A stretch of 64,000 bases of DNA from Bacteroides xylanisolvens XB1A (lineage in GTDB: Bacteria > Bacteroidota > Bacteroidia > Bacteroidales > Bacteroidaceae). The DNA is taken from contig NC_021017.1 of assembly GCF_000210075.1 (NCBI RefSeq), forward strand, positions 3,761,322 through 3,825,321, in the 5' to 3' direction. The position numbers were made by a program, and so were the translations under genes. Position 1 is the first letter of the stretch, and every line of letters starts with the position of its first letter. A model generated the notes under the pieces. That model made no database searches, was not told where the DNA came from, and was given only the letters and a program-made list of their open reading frames with translations. Positions 23,937 through 31,968 of this stretch are shown one piece after another.

Positions 23937-25205
23937 ATGATGAAAAAGATTATTACTATATTTCTGGGATGCCTGTTGCTGGCTTCATGCAGTGGCATGC
24001 TTGATATCGAATCCCACTCCGCCGTATCGCCGGGAAGTGTGACGCCCAAAGACTTATCGGCTTTACGCATGGGAATGTACAATAAGGTACAGAACTCTCC
24101 GGCGCGTGAGTCATATATTACATTCGATATATTGGGCGGAGACTTGACTCAAAGTACAGGGAATGCAAGGGACTTGATAAACTCTGTACTTTCCTCACTG
24201 AATTCGATCGTAGCCAACAGTTGGAACGGCTATTACAATGCTTTATATCAAGTAAATAATGTTATCTCCATTGTAGAAGACCTTCCCGAATCCGACCTGC
24301 GGAATCTGATTATCGGAGAAGCGCATTATTTCAGGGCATATATCTATCATTCACTGGTGACACGCTGGGGTGGTGTGCCTATCCAAAGAGTGAATACGAT
24401 GGACAAGCCTTTCCGTGATTCGGAAGAAGCAGTGTGGGCATTTATTGAGGAAGAACTCGAAACAGCCCTTGCTTTCTTGGGGACTTCTTCCAGTTGTTAC
24501 TATGTATCCCGCGATGCCGCCCTTGCACTGAAAGCCCGTGTGATGCTCGAACGTGGCAAAAAGACGGAAGCGGCTGCACTGGCGGAAGGTCTGATAAAGG
24601 ATGGAAAATACAAACTGGATAGCTTCGACAAGATATTCCGTGGAAAGACCAACACGGAAGTTATCTTTTCCTTCCAATGTCTGGCGGAAGAATCGAATAT
24701 CACCATTTCCACCTTATTCTATACATATGCTCATCCCAATCACGGCAGCTATGTGTATCGTCCCACGAACGACGTGATGAATATGTATGACGACAAGGAT
24801 AAACGGAAAGAAGTTTCCATTATCAATGTAGGTGCCGAACCTTGTATCAATAAATATCCGAGCGGACAAACCGGTACCGACCCGGTAGTGATGAGCCGTC
24901 TGGCTGAAATGTACCTGATAAGTGCGGAAGCGCAAGGACTCTCCAAAGGTCTGGGACGGCTGAACGACTTGCGGAAAGAACGCGGGCTGGATGCCGTAAA
25001 TCCGAAGGATGAAGACGAATTTATAGAATATATCCTGGACGAACGCCGGAAGGAACTGCTCGCCGAAGGTTTCAGATATTATGACCTCATACGTACGAAT
25101 AAGGCAAAGACAATGCTTGGACTGAAAGATTACCAGTTGGTATTGCCTATACCGGGCAAGGAAATGATTTCGAATCCGAACCTGGAGCCGAATCCCGGAT
25201 ATTGA
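23937..25205 (+). CDS. SusD/RagB-like surface glycan-binding lipoprotein
   Basis: A 422-residue lipoprotein with lipobox LLLASC (Cys ~18). SusD-type helical TPR scaffold: LINSVLSSLNSIVANSWNGYYNALYQVNNVI, AEAHYFRA-type block IIGEAHYFRAYIYHSLVTRWGGVPI, a C-terminal RLAEMYLISAEAQ, ILDERRKELLAEGFRYYDLIR and the terminal LPIPGKEMISNPNLEPNPGY. It caps the SusC barrel and binds the ligand at the cell surface. It begins 15 nt after the SusC stop. Shorter than many SusDs (~500-550), so the loop region is reduced. Confidence 0.93.
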   Translation: MMKKIITIFLGCLLLASCSGMLDIESHSAVSPGSVTPKDLSALRMGMYNKVQNSPARESYITFDILGGDLTQSTGNARDLINSVLSSLNSIVANSWNGYYNALYQVNNVISIVEDLPESDLRNLIIGEAHYFRAYIYHSLVTRWGGVPIQRVNTMDKPFRDSEEAVWAFIEEELETALAFLGTSSSCYYVSRDAALALKARVMLERGKKTEAAALAEGLIKDGKYKLDSFDKIFRGKTNTEVIFSFQCLAEESNITISTLFYTYAHPNHGSYVYRPTNDVMNMYDDKDKRKEVSIINVGAEPCINKYPSGQTGTDPVVMSRLAEMYLISAEAQGLSKGLGRLNDLRKERGLDAVNPKDEDEFIEYILDERRKELLAEGFRYYDLIRTNKAKTMLGLKDYQLVLPIPGKEMISNPNLEPNPGY

Positions 25206-25239
25206 TAATGATTGTATTTATACTTATTAAAGAGACAAA

Positions 25240-26176
25240 ATGATGAAAAAACTAGATATATGATTCCGCTCTTCTTCTTTTAGGGTGTCTGCTATGGACG
25301 GGATGCAATAATGATGAAGACCTGACCGTCTATTCCACCGAGGGCGCGAAAACGGAGTTGGGACAGAAGATAATTGTCGGAAGTGACGGATACGTCGGAC
25401 AATATTTCTCGGACACTACTTACACGTTGGCTCCGGGTGTAAAGGCTTTGGAGATGGAAATCCTTTCTGCCACAGGTATGGCGGTAAAGATGTTTGTCCT
25501 GGAAGTCGATTTGAAAGACACGCATCTGACGATGAAGGCTTCGTCTCCCAAAGACGAAGGCAAGCTCAAGACGAAACAACAAATGACGTTGCAGGCATTG
25601 GCACACGACAAACAGGGCAGCCGTGTTCTGGCTGCCGTGAATGGTGATTTCTTTGCTACGGACGGAACACCGCAAGGCATTTACTACCGGAACGGGGTAT
25701 GCTTGAAGAATACGATGACCGATAATGTATGTACTTTCTTTGCCGTCACGAAGGGTAAGAAGGCGGTGATTGGCTCGTATGACGAATATGATACTTATAA
25801 GGATGAGATTCAGGAAGCGGTGGGCGGTCGCGTGCGTTTGATGACGAACGGGAATGTGCTTCCTCAGACATCGACAGCACTGGAACCCCGGACGGCTATC
25901 GGCGTGACGGACAATAATGTCGTTTATATTTTGGTTGCCGACGGACGTAACTTTTGGTACTCCAATGGCATGAGGTATGCTGAAATGGGAGCTGTCATGA
26001 AAGCGTTGGGAGCGAAGGATGCTATCAATCTGGATGGCGGTGGTTCGTCTACGTTCATTATCCGCTCGAAGGCGGGATTTGAAGAGAACCGTTTTGCTAT
26101 CCGCAATTGGCCTTATGATAATGGCGGTGTCGAAAGAGCAGTTGCCAACGGACTGTTGGTGGTGACCGATAATTAA
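25240..26176 (+). pseudogene. Phosphodiester glycosidase (NAGPA-like) lipoprotein, N-terminus frameshifted
   Basis: From ~25283 on, the frame encodes an intact NAGPA/PF09992 domain (VLAAVNGDFFATDGTPQG, PRTAIGVTDNNVVYILVADGR, GAKDAINLDGGGSSTFIIR). This fold cleaves sugar-1-phosphate diesters, as in the mammalian uncovering enzyme. The start is broken. ATG ATG AAA AAA at 25240 runs out of frame, the middle frame gives MIPLFFF from 25260, and the third gives LGCLLWTGCNN, a lipobox. Adding one A to the A6 run (25246-25251) and one T to the T4 run (25278-25281) yields a continuous lipoprotein signal MMKKTRYMIPLFFFLGCLLW...TGC and a 312-residue protein. Either two 1-nt deletions inactivate the gene or the sequence has homopolymer errors. 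Confidence 0.75.
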
Positions 26177-26204
26177 TAGTTTGAATCTTAATAGTTGAAT
26201 CATT

Positions 26205-27632
26205 ATGATACGAAATAATAGAATGTATAGTTGCTGGCAAGGTCTATGGGGAATCATCTGTTGTCTGTCCTTGCTGCTGGGTATGGCAAGCTGTCAGGAC
26301 TTTACGGATGATACGGGACGCACAATGCCCGAACCGGATTTGAAGTTTGCGGACGGAACGCTGAATCTTCCGTTGGAAGAAAAGGAATATACGGTGGATA
26401 TCGAATCCAATCTGCCTTGGCGTGTGAAGACTTCCGCCACTTGGATTGACTTGCTTTCATCGAACGGGATGGGTACGGGAAGTTTCAGAATATCGGTATC
26501 CAAGAATGCGAATGTAGCTCCCCGCGAAGCGGAAATTGCAGGCTGGATTATCGAAGGTGCCGAAACAAAGCTGAAAGTGGTACAGGAAGGAGTGGGCATC
26601 GCTTTAAAAAAACGTGCGGTGAAAGTAGGTGCGGAAGGCAGTGCGGAAGAGGTGATACCTTTTTCGACAATGGTTACTTACACATACGAACTATCCGAAG
26701 GATGCGACTGGATACACGTTACCGACGGGGCGGCAATTACTCCGGGCGTCATCAATGAATCGGAACTGAAATTGGCGATTGACCCTTATACGGATATAGA
26801 CGAGGGACGTACCGCCTCATTGTACCTGAAAGGTTCGAATGGGATTACCGACGTACTGACAATAACGCAGGATAAGAAACCTTTGGGAGACATCGATTAC
26901 CTGAGAATGTTCTACGAAAGTGCGAACGGAGATAACTGGACGAAGAAATGGAACTTTGACGCTCCACTGGAAACTAACCCGACAAACTGGTTCGGATTGA
27001 AGTTTGAGAATAAGAGGGTGGTTGAGATTGATATTCAGTCCCCGAATAATATCGAAGGAGATATTATCCCCTTATGCAACTTGTCGGAACTGAGAAGCAT
27101 AAAGTTCAAACATCAGAAGTTAGCAGGTATTCCCGAGGAAATAGGACAACTGTCCCAATTGACCACTTTATGGATAATAGAATCTGCTGCAAGCGGAAAC
27201 TTGCCGGAATCTTTGGGAGAATGTGAATTATTGACTAGCTTTAACATCTCAAATCATCCAACTTCCACTCCGGCCGGATTTAACAACACGTTTACTGGTA
27301 ATCTGGATATGTTGATAAATATCCCCGGTATGGTGACAATAAAGGCATATTGTAATAATTTGAGCGGGCCGCTTCCGGTTATTCCGTTAGACGGAAACAA
27401 TAAACCGACCACTTGGAAGAGCCTGAAAGAGTTTATGATTTATACCAACGGATTCAGTGGAAGTATCCCTTACGGATATGGAACGGTAATCGAGAAGAGT
27501 GGTTCGAGTGGTATATTCAGAGTGAATGATAATCAGTTGAGTGGACAGATACCTGCGGATATCAAGGCATGGTCGCAATATGCAACCCGGAAAGCTGCGT
27601 GGATATTGCAAGGGAATAGTCTTACTGAATAA
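26205..27632 (+). CDS. BACON-domain and leucine-rich-repeat surface lipoprotein
   Basis: A 475-residue lipoprotein with a lipobox near LLLGMASC (Cys ~30). A BACON domain (~50-130) shows the typical ESNLPWRVKTSATWIDLLSSNGMGTGSFRISVSKN motif. A second BACON-like sandwich follows (~135-225, YELSEGCDWIHVTDGA). A leucine-rich region (~230-475) then starts with YESANGDNWTKKWNF and continues LCNLSELRSIKFKHQKLAGIPEEIGQLSQLTTLWI. BACON modules in PULs act as spacers or binders of glycoprotein and mucin. It sits inside the operon between the two phosphodiester glycosidase genes and is probably a surface binding protein of that system. Confidence 0.88.
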   Translation: MIRNNRMYSCWQGLWGIICCLSLLLGMASCQDFTDDTGRTMPEPDLKFADGTLNLPLEEKEYTVDIESNLPWRVKTSATWIDLLSSNGMGTGSFRISVSKNANVAPREAEIAGWIIEGAETKLKVVQEGVGIALKKRAVKVGAEGSAEEVIPFSTMVTYTYELSEGCDWIHVTDGAAITPGVINESELKLAIDPYTDIDEGRTASLYLKGSNGITDVLTITQDKKPLGDIDYLRMFYESANGDNWTKKWNFDAPLETNPTNWFGLKFENKRVVEIDIQSPNNIEGDIIPLCNLSELRSIKFKHQKLAGIPEEIGQLSQLTTLWIIESAASGNLPESLGECELLTSFNISNHPTSTPAGFNNTFTGNLDMLINIPGMVTIKAYCNNLSGPLPVIPLDGNNKPTTWKSLKEFMIYTNGFSGSIPYGYGTVIEKSGSSGIFRVNDNQLSGQIPADIKAWSQYATRKAAWILQGNSLTE

Positions 27633-27681
27633 GATAACTTAATTAATTTATTAACTTAACACATTTATCTGTCTGTTTACA

Positions 27682-28536
27682 ATGAGAAAATACTTCGTTA
27701 TCCTTGTCTTAGCTCTCTGTTCCGTCGGAACATTGAAAGGGCAGACCGCATCAGATTCTTTGGCAATCGTTTCTGCACAATGGGAGATAATACATGCTCA
27801 AAAGGGAATTATCCACAAGAGTGCGTCTATACCTCAGCTTTATCAGTGCCCCCAAGTTATCAACCTGATAGAGATTGACCCCGGCAAAGGGATGAAAGCG
27901 GGTATTGCCATATCGGACGGTATGAAAAAGACAAGCCGGATAGCTTCCGAACATCATGCGCTTGCGGCAATCAATGGTTCTTATTTTGATATGAAGCATG
28001 GGAATTCTGTCTGTTTCCTGAAAACAGACAGGCAAGTGATTGATACGACAACGATAAACGAGTTTAAACTACGTGTCACGGGAGCCGTTTACGAACGGAA
28101 AGGAAAGATGAAGCTGATTCCCTGGAACAGACAGATAGAAAAAAAATATAAGCGAAAGGTGGGTACAATATTGGCATCCGGACCGTTATTATTAAAAGAC
28201 GGTCGGGTATGCGACTGGAGCTTGTGTGGAAAGGACTTTGTCCAGAATAAGCATCCCCGTAGTGCTGTTTGCATGACGAAGGATGGAAAAATACTGCTTG
28301 TCACGGTGAACGGACGTTTTCCGGGGCGTGCCGAAGGGGTGAATATCCCCGAACTGGCACACTTGCTTCGGATATTAGGCGGTAAGGATGCGTTGAACCT
28401 GGACGGTGGCGGTTCCACAACATTATGGCTGTCGGGGGCACCGGAGAATGGTGTCGTCAATTATCCTTGTGATAATAAACGTTTCGACCATGCCGGAGAA
28501 CGCGGAGTGCCCAACATCATTTATGTTTATGAATAA
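27682..28536 (+). CDS. Phosphodiester glycosidase family protein (NAGPA-like)
   Basis: A 284-residue exported protein with a signal peptide (residues 1-~20, ending LKGQ). The NAGPA domain spans ~60-284: HHALAAINGSYFDMKHGNSVCF, GTILASGPLLLKDGR, HPRSAVCMTKDGKILLVTVNGR, PELAHLLRILGGKDALNLDGGGSTTLW. The NG(S/D)-F/Y-F and LNLDGGGS blocks are the catalytic signature. It is a second, divergent copy of the enzyme encoded at 25240-26176. Here the signal peptide lacks a lipobox, so this one is likely periplasmic while the first would be lipid-anchored. Confidence 0.9.
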   Translation: MRKYFVILVLALCSVGTLKGQTASDSLAIVSAQWEIIHAQKGIIHKSASIPQLYQCPQVINLIEIDPGKGMKAGIAISDGMKKTSRIASEHHALAAINGSYFDMKHGNSVCFLKTDRQVIDTTTINEFKLRVTGAVYERKGKMKLIPWNRQIEKKYKRKVGTILASGPLLLKDGRVCDWSLCGKDFVQNKHPRSAVCMTKDGKILLVTVNGRFPGRAEGVNIPELAHLLRILGGKDALNLDGGGSTTLWLSGAPENGVVNYPCDNKRFDHAGERGVPNIIYVYE

Positions 28537-28581
28537 CCTTATTGTTTATCAGCTATCGCACGACTTGAAGTTGCGAATAAA

Positions 28582-30023
28582 ATGGAAAATGAAATGAAGA
28601 AACTTTTAAGATGCTTCCTGTTGGGGCTATTATTATTGTGCAGTGTCGTTGTAAACGGAGCGCAAGTCCCCAAATATATCTTCTTGTTTATCGGTGACGG
28701 CATGGGATTCAACCATGTGGAAGCAACCCAAATTTATGCGGAGAAAGTAGGAACAGATACGGGCGAATGTTCACTGTTATTCCCCACTTTCCCTGTGATG
28801 ACTCAAGTATGCACGCGCTCGGCTTCTCACTTGATTACGTGTTCATCCGCCGCAGCTACCGCTTTGGCTACCGGAGAAAAAACGCGAACTATGTAATCGG
28901 AATGGATGCGGAAAAGAATCACGGGTTAAAATCCCTGGCACGCCAACTGAAAGATAAAGGTTATAAAATAGGAATAATCACTTCTGCTTCTATCGACCAC
29001 GCTACCCCCGGTGGATTTTATGCTTCACAACCCGACCGTTCTATGTATTACGAAATAGGAGTGGATGCCGCCAATTCCGGTTTCGATTTCTTCGGTGGGG
29101 CGGGATTGCTCGAACCTCGCAGCAAGCGTAACCTTTCGGCGCCTTGCCTTTATGACCTGTTCAATCAGAAAGGCTATACGATGTTTCGTGGAATGGACGC
29201 TTATAACCGTGCTGCTGCAAAGGATAAAATTCTCCTCTTCCCAACCGATACAGTGAGCAAAAGCCTGAAATATGCGATGGACCGTTCCGCCAAAGACTTG
29301 AGTTTGCCTGACTTGACAAAAGCCTGCCTTGCTAATTTTCAGGAAACCGCGAAGAAGGGTTTCTTTATGATGGTAGAAGGCGGAAAAATAGATTGGGCGG
29401 CCCATGCCCACGACGGTGGCGCTGTTGTGAAAGAAACCATTGACTTCGACCAATGTATCCGCTTGGCTTATGATTTCTACAAAAAGCATCCGAACGAGAC
29501 ATTGATATTAGTGACTGCCGACCACGAAACGGGCGGTCTTGGACTGGGCAACTCCGATATGAACCTGAATATCGACTTGCTTCAATATCAGAAGTGTTCA
29601 CAAGAAGCCTTGACTGCTGCTATGCGTGAAATGAAAAGCGGAAAGATGATTCCTTCGTGGAAAGACATGAAAGCGTTTCTGAAAAAGAACCTGGGCTTTT
29701 GGGAACAAATTAAGATTACTCCGCGTGAAGAACTTGAATTATTGGTTTGCTACGAAGAGTCTTTCTTGAAGAAGAAGTCGAAAGATGTGGTCAGCCTTTA
29801 CGCGAAAGATGAACCTTTAGCGGTGGCTGCTATTGCCTTGTTGGATAAGAAGGCGTCATTGGGATGGACAACTAAAACGCATACGGGAGCACCCGTGCCA
29901 TTGTATGCGATAGGCAAGCAGGCTGTTCTTTATTCGGGCAGGAGAGACAATACGGATATGGCTAATGTTTTGCGGAAATTATTCCTTATCAAATATGGAG
30001 AGGTTTATCAATCAAGAATGTGA
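28582..30023 (+). pseudogene. Alkaline phosphatase, split by a 1-nt frameshift
   Basis: The first ~100 residues (28582 frame) hold the signal peptide, FLFIGDGMGFNHVEA with the metal-binding Asp, and TCSSAAATALATGEKT with the nucleophilic serine, then hit a stop at 28894-28896. The remainder is intact in another frame from ~28884 to 30023: YVIGMDAEKNHG, ITSASIDHATPGGFYA, MMVEGGKIDWAAHAHD, LVTADHETGG. Adding one A to the A6 run just before 28885 restores a 480-residue alkaline phosphatase superfamily enzyme reading through ATGEKNANYVIGMD. It would dephosphorylate the phosphosugar released by the neighbouring phosphodiester glycosidases. True mutation or homopolymer sequencing error cannot be told apart here. 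Confidence 0.85.
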
Positions 30024-30658
30024 GTCAGTATTTGAGTTAGAGGAATCCCGTATGAAAATGAACTAAGCCAATACTGAACATAAATATATGGCTGGATACT
30101 ACATAATGTCGGCTCTATATGGCGATTTTGACGTTGATTTATTAATCGACAACTGGAGTCGGCCACTTAGCTGACTGAAGTCGGCTGCTTAGTCAACTGG
30201 AGTCGGCTATATAGCCGACTTTAGTCGACTGATACGATGTCGGCTGTTTCAATCCGGTATCCGGTCATATTCTTCTTACGTTCTTCCACATAAGAAAACA
30301 CCTGAGTTTTTGTTTGAACTAGAGCTTCTTTTCTTAAAAGTGTGAACAGTGTGAAGGATGTGAGGAGTTTAAAATGGGGTTGTGAAATCACAGCAAACAT
30401 CTGTTATTCTACAGTTTATGAGACTGTGAAAAGCGTGAAAGATAAAAGATGAACTTTTATTATAAAGGGTATCTAAATTTATACTTTTGTCAGCTATCAT
30501 TTTCTGTACTAGATATTTTATGCCTTATTAATTAAGGTACAAAAATAGGCAATTTCTGTTATATAGCGGACATGAATCAGAATAAAACTTTTTCCGGAGA
30601 ATTGGTTTTGCTTGTTTTGTTTCTCATTCGTGAGGGGGCTTTTTCAAAAAAAAACTAT
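30024..30658. other. Long convergent intergenic region
   Basis: There is no credible gene. It contains the phased array at 30157-30244, a purine-rich stretch with several GTGTGAA-like words (30341-30450) and a lone TACTTTTG -7-like box at 30482-30489 with no partner element or following gene. Confidence 0.6.
30157..30244. repeat. 22-bp-phased palindromic repeat array C
   Basis: AGTCGGC/AGTCGAC units start at 30157, 30179, 30201 and 30223, exactly 22 bp apart. Each is a ~20-nt imperfect palindrome of the form AGTCGGCnnnnTAGnCGACT, the best being AGTCGGCTATATAGCCGACT. More degenerate half-units extend upstream (GTCGGC at 30108). Confidence 0.75.
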
Positions 30659-31090
30659 CTATGCTTTTTGCAAGTCCCGTTCTTCATATTTGCAGATCGC
30701 CTCTATCCATTCTTCTGTCAGTGGCATGGATTCATGTCTTTCAAGATCGAAAGTAACCATAACAGACTTGCAGATACATTTTACTTCATTCGTTTCTGTG
30801 TCGATAACCCGCTGGATCAGGTGAAAGCTTTTGGTGCCTATCTTAGAAACAGCAGTCTGTACGGCGATATGATCGGATGCGAATATCTGTTTGACGAAAT
30901 CCGCTTCGATGTGGACAACGACAATCCCGATCTTTTCCCAATCTACTCCGGGGCATACTGAAGCGAAGTATTCAGTCTTTCCTAAGTCGTAAAAGGAGAA
31001 GTAAACTGTGTTGTTGACGTGACCAAATTTGTCTACATCATTGAATCGCAATTGGATAGGTAATGTGTGATGAAATACGATTTCTTCCAT
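30659..31090 (-). CDS. Acyl-CoA thioesterase, hotdog fold (4HBT/YbgC type)
   Basis: A 143-residue single hotdog domain. IQLRFNDVDKFGHVNNTVYFSFYDLGKTEYF has the active-site Asp of the 4-hydroxybenzoyl-CoA thioesterase group (D-x-x-G-H-V-N-N), followed by the long beta sheet (VVHIEADFVKQIFASDHIAVQTAVSKIGTKSFHL). It hydrolyses acyl-CoA or acyl-ACP; the substrate is unknown. A TATCTTTG -7 box (31166-31159, minus) lies ~70 nt upstream. It is a lone gene facing the PUL. Confidence 0.88.
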   Translation of the reverse strand: MEEIVFHHTLPIQLRFNDVDKFGHVNNTVYFSFYDLGKTEYFASVCPGVDWEKIGIVVVHIEADFVKQIFASDHIAVQTAVSKIGTKSFHLIQRVIDTETNEVKCICKSVMVTFDLERHESMPLTEEWIEAICKYEERDLQKA

Positions 31091-31404
31091 TGTTTTCTCT
31101 TAAACGTTTTAAATTCGACACAAAAATGGCACTTTTGCTTTCTTGCTTGAAATTGAGGCAAAGATAGAGATTTCTAATGATTCTGCTTTCGGAGATAAGG
31201 AAGATTTTCGTTAATAATCGTTTAAAACGAAGTTTTGGGATGTTTGTTCTGTTAGGGAAACACGCTTGTAATAATGTAATAGTTAAATTGTTGTCTGCCA
31301 ATAGTTGATTTTAAAGGGTGATTTAAAAACGTCAGGATAGATTTCACTAAATGGAATAAATGTGTTATTTTTGCGTCTTGTTCTTAACGGAAATTAATCA
31401 AGAA
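31091..31404. other. Divergent promoter region between thioesterase and Sua5 genes
   Basis: AT-rich, with no gene. It holds the minus-strand TATCTTTG (31166-31159) for the thioesterase and, for Sua5, TTTC (31342-31345), 20 nt, TATTTTTG (31366-31373) on the plus strand. Confidence 0.6.
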
Positions 31405-31968
31405 ATGATAGAAGATATTAAAAAAGCCTGTCAGGTGATGAATGAAGGAGGAGTGATCCTTTATCCCACTGATACCGTATGGGGTATAGGCTGTGACGCG
31501 ACTAATGAGGAGGCTGTACGCCGGGTGTATGAGATTAAGAAACGTGCTGATAGCAAAGCTATGTTGGTGTTGGTGGATTCTCCGGTTAAAGTGGATTTTT
31601 ATGTACAGGATGTACCTGATGTAGCATGGGATTTGATTGAAGTTGCCGACAAGCCGTTGACGATTATTTATTCCGGAGCACGAAATTTAGCACCTAATCT
31701 GCTGGCCGAAGATGGCAGTGTAGGGATTCGTGTGACGAATGAAGATTTTTCCAGAAGACTCTGTCAGCAGTTCCGTAAAGCAATTGTTTCTACTTCGGCT
31801 AATGTCAGCGGGCAGCCGGGTGCTGCTAATTTTAGTGAAATTAGTGATGAAATCAAATCGGCGGTAGATTATATCGTTGGCTTTCGTCAGGATGATATGA
31901 ATAAGCCGAAACCCTCAAGTATTATTAAGTTGGAAAAAGGTGGAGTGATAAAGATAATTCGCGAATAA
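31405..31968 (+). CDS. L-threonylcarbamoyladenylate synthase (Sua5/YrdC family)
   Basis: A 187-residue YrdC/Sua5-type protein (LYPTDTVWGIGCDATNEEAVRRVYEIKKR, VSTSANVSGQPG, PKPSSIIKL). It makes threonylcarbamoyl-AMP for the t6A37 modification of ANN-decoding tRNAs. The length fits YrdC rather than the longer Sua5 with its extra domain. The ATG at 31405 is used because the in-frame ATG at 31360 lies upstream of and across the promoter -7 box (31366-31373). The next gene starts directly after its stop, so it is an operon with the ClC channel. Confidence 0.92.
   Translation: MIEDIKKACQVMNEGGVILYPTDTVWGIGCDATNEEAVRRVYEIKKRADSKAMLVLVDSPVKVDFYVQDVPDVAWDLIEVADKPLTIIYSGARNLAPNLLAEDGSVGIRVTNEDFSRRLCQQFRKAIVSTSANVSGQPGAANFSEISDEIKSAVDYIVGFRQDDMNKPKPSSIIKLEKGGVIKIIRE

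Noticed and set aside
25292..26257. A 321-codon ORF on the minus strand
   Set aside because: It is antisense to the phosphodiester glycosidase domain, which has clear family motifs; the antisense product resembles nothing and reflects codon bias.
30572..30961. A 129-codon plus-strand ORF
   Set aside because: It is mostly antisense to the hotdog thioesterase and has no family features.
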